From assembly GCA_018401875.1 (NCBI GenBank), contig JAGYJZ010000002.1, forward strand, positions 202,806-266,805: a DNA stretch of 64,000 nt, given 5' to 3'. A model generated the notes under the pieces. That model was given only the letters and a program-made list of their open reading frames with translations. It did not search any database and was not told the DNA's origin. Origin of the DNA: Salibacteraceae bacterium (lineage in GTDB: Bacteria; Bacteroidota; Bacteroidia; Flavobacteriales_G; Salibacteraceae). Below are positions 43,853 to 53,693 of this stretch, piece by piece (position 1 is the stretch's first letter; each line of letters opens with the position of its first letter). A program made the translations under genes and the position numbers.

Positions 43853-44465
43853 TACATCAGAAGATGCGTTGGGCTTCGAACGGAAAGACACCTACAATGA
43901 AGGTGACCTTCGTGCTTTGCAACAAAGCTTTGAGGCAATCATAAAACACGTAGGAGAAGATCAGCACAGAGAAGGCTTACTTAAAACGCCTGAACGAGCG
44001 GCCAAAGCCATGCAGTTTATTACGCAAGGTTATGAGCAAGACGCGGCAGCTATTCTGCGTTCAGCGCTTTTCAAAGAAGAGCATCAACAAATGGTGCTGG
44101 TAAAAGACATTGAAATGTATTCACTTTGCGAGCATCACATGCTGCCATTTTTTGGCAAAGCCCACATTGCCTACATTCCAAATGGAACAATTGTCGGATT
44201 GAGTAAACTACCTCGAGTAGTGGATGTTTTTGCGCGAAGACTGCAAGTGCAAGAGCGATTAACGCATCAAATAAGGGATTGCATTCAAGAGGCGCTTCAA
44301 CCTGCTGGCGTAGCTGTGGTAATCGAAGCAAAACACATGTGCATGCAAATGCGCGGAGTGCAAAAACAAAATTCGGTGACTACCACTTCAGCCTTTACAG
44401 GTGAGTTTTTAAAAGACTCTACCCGCAAAGAATTCATCAGTTTAATTTCAGCAAAACTTAGTTAA
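43845..44465 (+). CDS. folE: GTP cyclohydrolase I
   Basis: [47 protein letters not shown]. Confidence 0.98.
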   Translation: MGDTSEDALGFERKDTYNEGDLRALQQSFEAIIKHVGEDQHREGLLKTPERAAKAMQFITQGYEQDAAAILRSALFKEEHQQMVLVKDIEMYSLCEHHMLPFFGKAHIAYIPNGTIVGLSKLPRVVDVFARRLQVQERLTHQIRDCIQEALQPAGVAVVIEAKHMCMQMRGVQKQNSVTTTSAFTGEFLKDSTRKEFISLISAKLS

Positions 44466-44467
44466 CC

Positions 44468-45343
44468 ATGAAAACAGCATACATTTTTCCAGGACAAGGA
44501 GCCCAATTTTCTGGTATGGGTAAAGAGTTATACGACTCGAACAACGAAGCCAAAAAGCTATTTGAACAAGCAAATGAAATATTAGGATTTGAAATCACCA
44601 AGGTGATGTTTGAAGGCAGTGACGATCAATTGAAGGAAACCAAAGTAACCCAGCCGGCCGTGTTTCTGCATTCGGTTGTTTTGGCAAGTACGATCGACAA
44701 CTTCAACCCCGACATGGTTGCCGGACACAGTTTAGGAGAGCTTTCAGCCTTAGTAGCAAATAAAACCCTCAGCTTTGAAGACGGATTAAACCTCGTGTAC
44801 AAGCGTGCCCTTGCGATGCAAAAAGCCTGCGAAGTGAACCCCTCAACCATGGCTGCGATTCTTGGTTTAGAAGATGCCCTTGTGGAAGAAACGTGCGCAG
44901 CGATTGATGGAATTGTTGTTGCTGCAAACTACAATTGTCCGGGCCAGTTGGTAATCAGCGGAAGCAACAAAGCGGTAGAAGAAGCATGCGAAGCATTGAA
45001 GGAAAAAGGTGCGAAGCGTGCGTTATTATTACCTGTTGGTGGCGCCTTTCATTCGCCTTTAATGGAACCCGCGCGTGCTGAATTACAAGCAGCAATAGAG
45101 AATACACACTTCAACAACCCGATTTGTGCCGTATATCAAAACGTTACTGCGAGCGCAATCATTGACCCAACTGCCATCAAAGAAAATCTAATCGCCCAAC
45201 TTACAGCGCCTGTTCGATGGACGCAAAGCGTAGAACACATGGTGAAGGATGGTGCTACTCATTTTGTTGAGGTGGGGCCAGGAAAAGTGCTCTCAGGCTT
45301 GGTGAAAAAAATTCACAGAGAAGCTGAGGTGTCGCAAGCTTAG
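44468..45343 (+). CDS. fabD: malonyl-CoA:ACP transacylase
   Basis: YIFPGQGAQFSGMGKELY, GHSLGELSAL, GGAFHSPLM. Confidence 0.97.
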   Translation: MKTAYIFPGQGAQFSGMGKELYDSNNEAKKLFEQANEILGFEITKVMFEGSDDQLKETKVTQPAVFLHSVVLASTIDNFNPDMVAGHSLGELSALVANKTLSFEDGLNLVYKRALAMQKACEVNPSTMAAILGLEDALVEETCAAIDGIVVAANYNCPGQLVISGSNKAVEEACEALKEKGAKRALLLPVGGAFHSPLMEPARAELQAAIENTHFNNPICAVYQNVTASAIIDPTAIKENLIAQLTAPVRWTQSVEHMVKDGATHFVEVGPGKVLSGLVKKIHREAEVSQA

Positions 45344-46092
45344 AGCTTCGCGTTGATCAGCTTACCCGATTGAATCAGCTGATGCAACGACTTGAATTGA
45401 CGCGCGTGATTCATGAGTCCGATGTGCCTTATGTGGTGACAATCTGAACCTAACAAACCGATCAATTCGGCTTCAATAAGTTTCTTAGATATATTTTTTA
45501 CGTCAGGAGAATAATGCCCTGTGACGGAATTGATATTTAACTGCAGCACCACTCCTTTGTCAAAAAGCTGCTGGTATTTATCGAATTGCGCATGCCAAAA
45601 CGCGTAACGTTCAGGGTGAGCCAAAACAGGTTTGTAACCTGCCAACTGCATTTCAAATATGACCTCGTTTAAATTTGGCGGCTCACTTAAAAAAGGAAGT
45701 TCGAAAAGCACGTAATTTTCGCCAAAAGTCAACAGCTCTTTGCTTTTAACTTTCTGCATAAACTCCGCATCTAAGTAATATTCGGCCGCGCAGTCAATTT
45801 CGAGTTCAATTCCTTCTTCTTTCGCTGCTTCGCGCAATTTATCGCGACCAGAAATGATGGTTTCGGAGGTGTTTCTATAGTAGTCGCTCATTACATGGGG
45901 CGTTGTAATCACCTTGCTGTAACCGTACGCCTTCATTTCACGGAGCAATTCAAGTGATTCTTCGATGTTTTGAGCACCGTCATCGATGCCCGGAATAAAG
46001 TGAGAATGCACGTCTACACGGAGCACCGAAAGATCAATTGGATCAACGAGCTTTTCTGACTTTTTAAATAACTGGGCAATCTTTCCGATCAT
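45340..46092 (-). CDS. CpsB/CapC-like PHP-fold tyrosine-protein phosphatase
   Basis: DVHSHFIPGIDDGAQNIEESLELLREM, VITTPHVMSDYYRN, LAHPERYAFW, GSDCHHIRHIG; start chosen at MIGKIAQL. Confidence 0.92.
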   Translation of the reverse strand: MIGKIAQLFKKSEKLVDPIDLSVLRVDVHSHFIPGIDDGAQNIEESLELLREMKAYGYSKVITTPHVMSDYYRNTSETIISGRDKLREAAKEEGIELEIDCAAEYYLDAEFMQKVKSKELLTFGENYVLFELPFLSEPPNLNEVIFEMQLAGYKPVLAHPERYAFWHAQFDKYQQLFDKGVVLQLNINSVTGHYSPDVKNISKKLIEAELIGLLGSDCHHIRHIGLMNHARQFKSLHQLIQSGKLINAKL

Positions 46093-46134
46093 TGCATGCA
46101 AATGTATGCTCATAAATCAACGATTCACGGACGA

Positions 46135-46920
46135 ATGAAAACTGTTCTTTGCTTTTTAACGATCATTCACATCATCGTTTTAACTTCTTGCGGGGTTAAC
46201 CAACCAAACAATGATCAAAAAAAGGCCGTTAAAGCCAATCCAACTTCCAATCAAGAAGTTCAAAAACTTACCAAACCCAAAGTTCGCAGACCAAATCCTG
46301 ATAATGTAACACCGTTTTTCATAGAATATGCCGAGGAGCATTCGTCAAATTTGGTGCGTCTAAAAACACGACTTGGCGACATTGACATTCAGCTCTATGA
46401 TGAGACTCCGATTCACCGTGCCAACTTTCTGTACAATATTCACCAAGACCTTTACTACAAAACAATTTTCTATCGGGTTGTGCCCGACTTTATGATTCAA
46501 GGTGGCAATTCAGACAATGATAAAACATTGGAAAAACGCGAAAAAGAAGGCGCATACTATATTCCTAACGAGTGCAAACCCCATTTAATTCACAAGCGTG
46601 GTGCAGTGGCGATGGCCATGAGTTATGATGACAATCCTGAAAATAAATCAGCTCAGTACAGTTATTATATTGTGATTGGCACGCCTTTGACTGAGGGTGG
46701 ATTGGACGCAGTGGAAGAAGAATACAACATTGAAATTTCAGATCAAAACAGAAGCATCTATTCAACGGTTGGAGGCACACCACATCTCGATGGCGTGCAT
46801 ACCGTGTTTGGTGAAGTGGTAAAGGGAATGGATGTGGTTATTGCCATATCAAAAGAAAACAAAGACTCAGGTGATTGGCCCGTGAATGATGTGGTGATAG
46901 ACTGTGAAACACTTAACTAA
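46135..46920 (+). CDS. cyclophilin-type peptidyl-prolyl cis-trans isomerase, lipoprotein
   Basis: Lipobox VLTSC; FYRVVPDFMIQGGNSDND, VFGEVVKGMDVVIAI. Confidence 0.95.
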   Translation: MKTVLCFLTIIHIIVLTSCGVNQPNNDQKKAVKANPTSNQEVQKLTKPKVRRPNPDNVTPFFIEYAEEHSSNLVRLKTRLGDIDIQLYDETPIHRANFLYNIHQDLYYKTIFYRVVPDFMIQGGNSDNDKTLEKREKEGAYYIPNECKPHLIHKRGAVAMAMSYDDNPENKSAQYSYYIVIGTPLTEGGLDAVEEEYNIEISDQNRSIYSTVGGTPHLDGVHTVFGEVVKGMDVVIAISKENKDSGDWPVNDVVIDCETLN

Positions 46921-46926
46921 GGAGTG

Positions 46927-47067
46927 CTACTTGCATTTAAACTTCCCCGCTGGCGGACGTTTGTGGTAACCTGAAGATGAAGCACAACTGACTGCTAACA
47001 CAGACAAAAGCAAACTAAGCGAAATCACTTTCAATGCTGTCGATCTTCTAGAGGGCGAAAAATTCAT
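46927..47067 (-). CDS. tiny lipoprotein (46 aa), not in the supplied ORF track
   Basis: Manual reverse translation MNFSPSRRSTALKVISLSLLLSVLAVSCASSSGYHKRPPAGKFKCK*, lipobox LAVSC; alternative TTG start at 47034. Confidence 0.65.
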   Translation of the reverse strand: MNFSPSRRSTALKVISLSLLLSVLAVSCASSSGYHKRPPAGKFKCK

Positions 47068-47097
47068 CCGTTCAAATTTACAGTTTATCACTTTTGA

Positions 47098-47676
47098 TTA
47101 ATCACAATTGCAGCTGATTGACATCTTCACATTTACACTTGGGCCGAAGAGCGCTTTAATTGCATCTTGATGTTCTTCGTTCATTTGAATTCCGCGCAAG
47201 TCTATTTCTTCCAAAAGTTCGAGCTCGGAAATTCCAACAGGCAAGTAATAAATATTGTTGCTCCACAATTCCAAATAGGACAGCATTTTCAAATCACCAA
47301 TGCGCTCTGTTACGTGATAGATTTCATTATTACCAATGAGCAATCTGGTTAAGTTACACAATGCACCGATGGAATTGTGCAGTGAATCGAGCTTATTTCC
47401 GGTCAGATCTAGCACTTCAAGGTTCTTAAAAGCGCTCAGGTCTTGTGGTAGAGATTCTATTTTATTGTTACTCAAATCCAACACCTTTAAGTTCGGGAAT
47501 TGACGCAACTCAGAAGGCCACTCTTTGAGTTTTTCTCTTTTTAAACTGAGTTCTACTACTTGCTCTGGATAAAGAAGCGCTTTCTCTAAATCAGTGAATC
47601 GGCTTTGAGTGTCTTGGCCGAAAAGCTCTACGCAGCAAAAAAGAAGTATTCCATAAATTATGGTATTCTTAAGCAT
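47098..47676 (-). CDS. small secreted leucine-rich repeat protein
   Basis: LKVLDLSNNKIESLPQDLSAFKNLEVLDLTGNKLDSL repeats; signal peptide MLKNTIIYGILLFCCVELFGQ. Confidence 0.9.
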   Translation of the reverse strand: MLKNTIIYGILLFCCVELFGQDTQSRFTDLEKALLYPEQVVELSLKREKLKEWPSELRQFPNLKVLDLSNNKIESLPQDLSAFKNLEVLDLTGNKLDSLHNSIGALCNLTRLLIGNNEIYHVTERIGDLKMLSYLELWSNNIYYLPVGISELELLEEIDLRGIQMNEEHQDAIKALFGPSVNVKMSISCNCD

Positions 47677-48592
47677 GGAGTGCTTGTTCTTTATCAAGGT
47701 TCATTTGATTTATGAGTTCATCTGCATTGTTGAAACGTTTTTCAGTGCGGAGATATTTCGTAATGAAGACGCGAATTTGCTCTCCGTAGATATCGGCATC
47801 AAAATCGAAAATGTGAATTTCGATTGTTTGCGGTGAAGCAGCATCAAATGTTGGATTATGTCCAATGTTCATCATTGCTTTGTATCGCGCCCCTTTCAAA
47901 ACCACCTCAACAGCATAAACACCATTTCGAGGAATGAGCTTCGTATCATCCACACTACCGAGGTTTGCCGTAGGATACCCCATCTGCTTTCCGCGTTTTC
48001 TACCATGCACTACCACTCCTTCAAACGAGTAATCATAGCCTAAAAAAGCGCGGGCCATTTCAATATTACCTTCATCTAAAGCGCTGCGAATCTTGGTTGA
48101 GCTCACGTTTACATCGTCCACATCTTTGACGGAAATCTCGGTTACATGAAATTCATAAAGTGGAGACATCTCTCTTAACTGTTCTATACCACCTTTTCTA
48201 TTTCTACCGAAGTGATGGTCATAACCAATCACCATATGCTTCATATTCAAACCATTCACGAGTAAATCACGCACATACTCAACCGCATTCAACCGTGAGA
48301 ACTCTTTTGAAAAAGGATGGATGATCACATCGTCAAGGCCAGCTTTCTCAAACAATTCCAGTTTTTCGTCCATGGTGGTCAAAAGTCTTAGTCCGTGATC
48401 ATCAGGAAAAAGCACTTTTCGAGGATGAGGGAAAAACGTAAGCATGACGCTTCTTCTCCCTTCTTCCTTGGCAATTTTGTTGAGCTGGTCAATGATTTTT
48501 AAGTGCCCCACGTGCACTCCATCAAACGTTCCTGTGGTTAAACACGTTTCACCCAATCCTTCATAAGATTCAATTCCTTTAAATACTCTCAA
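47669..48592 (-). CDS. ribF: bifunctional riboflavin kinase / FAD synthetase
   Basis: TTGTFDGVHVGHLKII, FFPHPRKVL, SSTKIRSAL, GRKRGKQMGYPTANL. Confidence 0.97.
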   Translation of the reverse strand: MRVFKGIESYEGLGETCLTTGTFDGVHVGHLKIIDQLNKIAKEEGRRSVMLTFFPHPRKVLFPDDHGLRLLTTMDEKLELFEKAGLDDVIIHPFSKEFSRLNAVEYVRDLLVNGLNMKHMVIGYDHHFGRNRKGGIEQLREMSPLYEFHVTEISVKDVDDVNVSSTKIRSALDEGNIEMARAFLGYDYSFEGVVVHGRKRGKQMGYPTANLGSVDDTKLIPRNGVYAVEVVLKGARYKAMMNIGHNPTFDAASPQTIEIHIFDFDADIYGEQIRVFITKYLRTEKRFNNADELINQMNLDKEQALHA

Positions 48593-48779
48593 TTTATTAA
48601 CGCGTATGAATTTCTTAACTTATTGATATACTGATGTTTATTTCAGTTCTTAACGATCATCAAATGTATACAATTAAAAAAATGAATATAGGGGTCATGA
48701 TACAATTTGAAATACATAGATTTGCACCCGTTTTAAGGACGACAAGAAACTTTACGTAACTATCTAAAATTCAGCATAA

Positions 48780-50291
<1,512 letters not shown>

Positions 50292-50293
50292 GA

Positions 50294-50527
50294 ATGACAC
50301 TAGAAATTCTCTCTCCAGAAAAACTCATTTTCAAAGGAAAAGCTGATTCTATTCAGTTGCCTGGAAAAGATGGTTCGTTGGGTATACTTGAAAACCACGC
50401 TCCGATCATCGCCACCCTAAAACAAGGTGTTGTGAAAGTGACAAACGAAGGTGAAGAAACCGAGTTTGAAATAAAAGGTGGAGTGGTTGAAGTAGTCAAA
50501 AACAGAGTGATTGTGCTTTCTGATTAA
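50294..50527 (+). CDS. atpC: F1 ATP synthase subunit epsilon, short form
   Basis: LEILSPEKLIFKGKADSIQLPGKDGSLGILENHAPIIATLKQGVVKV. Confidence 0.96.
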   Translation: MTLEILSPEKLIFKGKADSIQLPGKDGSLGILENHAPIIATLKQGVVKVTNEGEETEFEIKGGVVEVVKNRVIVLSD

Positions 50528-50553
50528 TCACATCTGATTATTCTAAAAAAATT

Positions 50554-50579
50554 AAGGCTTCCAATTGGAAGCCTTTTTT
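50554..50579 (+). terminator. Rho-independent terminator after atpC
   Basis: AAGGCTTCC-AATT-GGAAGCCTT followed by T-run. Confidence 0.9.
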
Positions 50580-50624
50580 CTTGTTCTAAATACCAATCTG
50601 AAAGTTGGTTTTGCAACTAGTTCA

Positions 50625-51260
50625 TCAAAACAGCCCGTGCAATTCAGCGTCAATCTTTTGAATGATCTCACCCAAGTCTTCAGGGCTGTCAATAAAGTTG
50701 TTGTTATCAACATCAATGATCAGCAGCTTTCCTTTGTCATAGGTAGATATCCACGCTTCGTAACGCTCGTTGAGTCGCTTTAGGTAATCGAGCCTGATTG
50801 CTTCTTCGTATTCACGTCCACGGCTTTGAATTTGACTCACCAAACGAGGCACACTTGCCCTTAAGTAAATCAATAAGTCGGGCGCCTGAACAAATTTATC
50901 GAGCAAATTGAACAGTGAAAAATAGGTTTCAAAATCACGTGTTGTCATCAACCCCATTGAGTGAAGGTTGGGCGCGAAAATGTAGGCATCTTCATAAATA
51001 GTGCGGTCTTGAATGACGTTCTTCTTCCCTTCTCTGATCTCCATCACTTGATTGAAGCGATTGTTGACGTAATAAATCTGCATATTGAATGACCACCGTT
51101 GCATCTCAGCGTAGAAATCATTGATGTAGGGGTTGCCATCTACATCTTCGTAGTGCATCTCCCAGTTGTAGTGCTTGCCTAACAGACCTGTTAAGGTTGT
51201 TTTACCAGAACCAATATTACCCGAAACGGCAACGTGCAAATTACTTTTCTTATCCTCCAT
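50625..51260 (-). CDS. deoxynucleoside kinase family protein (copy 1)
   Basis: VSGNIGSGKTTLTGLLG, IQDRTIYEDAYIFA, SRGREYEEAI. Confidence 0.93.
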   Translation of the reverse strand: MEDKKSNLHVAVSGNIGSGKTTLTGLLGKHYNWEMHYEDVDGNPYINDFYAEMQRWSFNMQIYYVNNRFNQVMEIREGKKNVIQDRTIYEDAYIFAPNLHSMGLMTTRDFETYFSLFNLLDKFVQAPDLLIYLRASVPRLVSQIQSRGREYEEAIRLDYLKRLNERYEAWISTYDKGKLLIIDVDNNNFIDSPEDLGEIIQKIDAELHGLF

Positions 51261-51349
51261 ATTTTCTAACGATAACTTCGTTTTCCCTGAAAATCATTGT
51301 CTGACTTTGGGGTTACGAATTAAGATAAACCCTTTGAAAATAAAAAGCC

Positions 51350-52159
51350 TTATTCTTTCGGGGTGTAAATTATTATTCCTTTTGGCGAAACCAGACACAA
51401 CATCGTGCGATTCAAGTCAAAATCTGCAGTGACTGCCGACTCAAGTTGAACGATTTCTTCTGATTGATCAATTAAATTTAGTCCAAACAATTTCCCACCA
51501 CGTTCAAAGAAGATTCTTTGGTCAGTGATGTGCAATTCATTCACGCCTTTTAACGGGATTCGCTTGATGTAATTGCCGTAAACATCAAACACGTAAATTC
51601 CATTCTTCGGGTCGGTAAGGTACACTTTGTTCTCAATTTCGATCATATCTGTTGGGTAAAACTCAACACGGAGAAGTTGAGCGATATTCAACGATTCGCG
51701 CTCTTTTTTGAAGTATTGATCAAAACGGATCAACTTAAAATTGATCGGATCATATAACCAGAACCCGTTGCTATGCGAAGTCGCTGCTAGACTGATTTGC
51801 TCGTAGCCTTGATTAAATAAATTAATTTCTTCACGAAGTTCACCAAGTCGTGAGTCGAGGAAAATAAGTCGCATTTGATCTTCTGAATACAAAATGACTT
51901 TCATCGGATTGGTTACATCCAACTTCACACCATCGCCAATCAACTTGTTGCTATAGCGTGTCAACATTTTTCCTTGAGCATCGTACTTGATAATCTCACC
52001 GTTTCTAACGGCATAGATGCTGTTGAGTTGATCGGTTTTAACCTTCGTTACAGGACCTTCAAGCACCTTGTATTGCGACCATGACGTCTCTTGAGATAAA
52101 AGATTCCCAGCCGAAGCCATCAAAGCCAGCACGAACAAAAAAAATCTAAGAATTCGCAT
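51350..52159 (-). CDS. secreted beta-propeller-like protein of unknown function
   Basis: Signal peptide MRILRFFLFVLALMASAGNLLS; repeated blade-like segments NGIYVFDVYGNYIKRIPL; 14-nt overlap with the GH3 gene. Confidence 0.7.
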   Translation of the reverse strand: MRILRFFLFVLALMASAGNLLSQETSWSQYKVLEGPVTKVKTDQLNSIYAVRNGEIIKYDAQGKMLTRYSNKLIGDGVKLDVTNPMKVILYSEDQMRLIFLDSRLGELREEINLFNQGYEQISLAATSHSNGFWLYDPINFKLIRFDQYFKKERESLNIAQLLRVEFYPTDMIEIENKVYLTDPKNGIYVFDVYGNYIKRIPLKGVNELHITDQRIFFERGGKLFGLNLIDQSEEIVQLESAVTADFDLNRTMLCLVSPKGIIIYTPKE

Positions 52160-53663
52160 ACTTCAGAATTTCATCGATGTAATCACGATTATTTGACAAT
52201 CGAGGAACTTTATGCTGCCCACCAAGTTTTCCGTTGCTTTTCATCCATCGATAAAACGTTCCTTGAGGAACCGCTTTGATGATTGGAAGCTTCAATACTT
52301 TGTCATGGTAACGCTTCGCCTCGTAATCACTGTTGACATTCTTCAACGCATTGTCTAACATTTCTGCAAAGTATTCTAAATCTTTGGGTTCTTGCTCAAA
52401 TTCAACCACCCATTCGTGTGCTCCTGCTCCATTTTCATCCATGTATTTAGGTGCAGCTGAGTATTCCTTCACGATTGACCCGGATTTTTGACTTGCTGCG
52501 CTAATGGCTTGCTCGGCATTCTCAACGATCAGCTCCTCACCAAAGGCATTGATGTAATGCTTGGTGCGACCACTTACCTTAATTCTAAAAGGATCGAGCG
52601 TAGTAAACTGTACGGTGTCGCCAATCAAATAGCGCCACAACCCACCGTTGGTCGAAATCACCAACGCGTAATTCTCACCCACTTTCACTTCGTCAAGTTG
52701 CAAGGTTTTTGGGTTATCCTTTTCGATTTCACCGAGCGGCATAAACTCATAAAAAATTCCGTAGTCCAGCATCAAGAGCAGATCGTCACGCGATGTATCG
52801 TCTTGAATGCCAAAAAATCCTTCGGAGGCATTGTAGGTTTCAGAGTAATTCAATTTGTGTTGACCACCTATAATTTGCTTGAATCTATCGCGGTAAGGTG
52901 TGAAATTTACACCTCCGTGTACATACCACTCCAAATTTGGCCAGACGTCTTTGATTGTTTTCTTACCCGTTTTTTCTAACACACGCTCTAATAAAACGAG
53001 CATCCAGCTGGGCACACCAGAAATGTTGGTGATATCTTGAGGAATAGTAATATCTACAATTTGTTCGATCTTCTCTTCCCAAGAAGGATTCAACGCCACT
53101 TCAATATCAGGCGTGCGGTGCAGTTGAGCCCAAAAAGGCAGATTCTTGATGATAATAGCAGAAAGGTCTCCAAAGTAAGCCTCATCATTTAGCGGTACAA
53201 AGTTCGAACTGCCACCCATAACCAATCCTTTGCCTGCCATCAAACGCGATTCAGGAAACTCATTGTAGTAAAGTGAGATCAAGTCTTTTCCTCCTTTATA
53301 ATGGCACTCTTCGAGCGATTCTTCGCTCACTGGAATAAACTTGCTTTTTGAATTTGTGGTTCCACTCGACTTGGCAAACATTCTAATAGGCGTTGGCCAG
53401 AAAATGCCTTGTTCTCCTTTCAAGGTGCGATTTATATCTGCCTCTATAGCTTCATATGTATTGATCGGTACCCGTGTCTTGAATTGATCTACGCTATCAA
53501 TTTCGCTGAATTTATAGCGCCTGCCCCATTCTGTATCTTTTGCAGCAATCAGCAACTTATTCAGCCATTCACTTTGCACATCATGCGGGTACTTCATGAA
53601 TAAATCAATCTGATGGATCCGCTTTTTAATGTACCAACCGAATATGGAATTGATGATGCTCAA
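52146..53663 (-). CDS. GH3 auxin-responsive promoter family protein
   Basis: FAKSSGTTNSKSKFIPVSEESLEECHYKGGKD, NASEGFFGIQDD, GGLWRYLIGDTVQFT. Confidence 0.93.
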   Translation of the reverse strand: MSIINSIFGWYIKKRIHQIDLFMKYPHDVQSEWLNKLLIAAKDTEWGRRYKFSEIDSVDQFKTRVPINTYEAIEADINRTLKGEQGIFWPTPIRMFAKSSGTTNSKSKFIPVSEESLEECHYKGGKDLISLYYNEFPESRLMAGKGLVMGGSSNFVPLNDEAYFGDLSAIIIKNLPFWAQLHRTPDIEVALNPSWEEKIEQIVDITIPQDITNISGVPSWMLVLLERVLEKTGKKTIKDVWPNLEWYVHGGVNFTPYRDRFKQIIGGQHKLNYSETYNASEGFFGIQDDTSRDDLLLMLDYGIFYEFMPLGEIEKDNPKTLQLDEVKVGENYALVISTNGGLWRYLIGDTVQFTTLDPFRIKVSGRTKHYINAFGEELIVENAEQAISAASQKSGSIVKEYSAAPKYMDENGAGAHEWVVEFEQEPKDLEYFAEMLDNALKNVNSDYEAKRYHDKVLKLPIIKAVPQGTFYRWMKSNGKLGGQHKVPRLSNNRDYIDEILKYANS

Positions 53664-53693
53664 GTAACCTGTGAATTGAGGGGTAAAGTAACT

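Noticed and set aside
52488-52979. 163-aa plus-strand ORF opposite the GH3 gene
   Set aside because: Antisense to a conserved coding sequence; no protein-like motif
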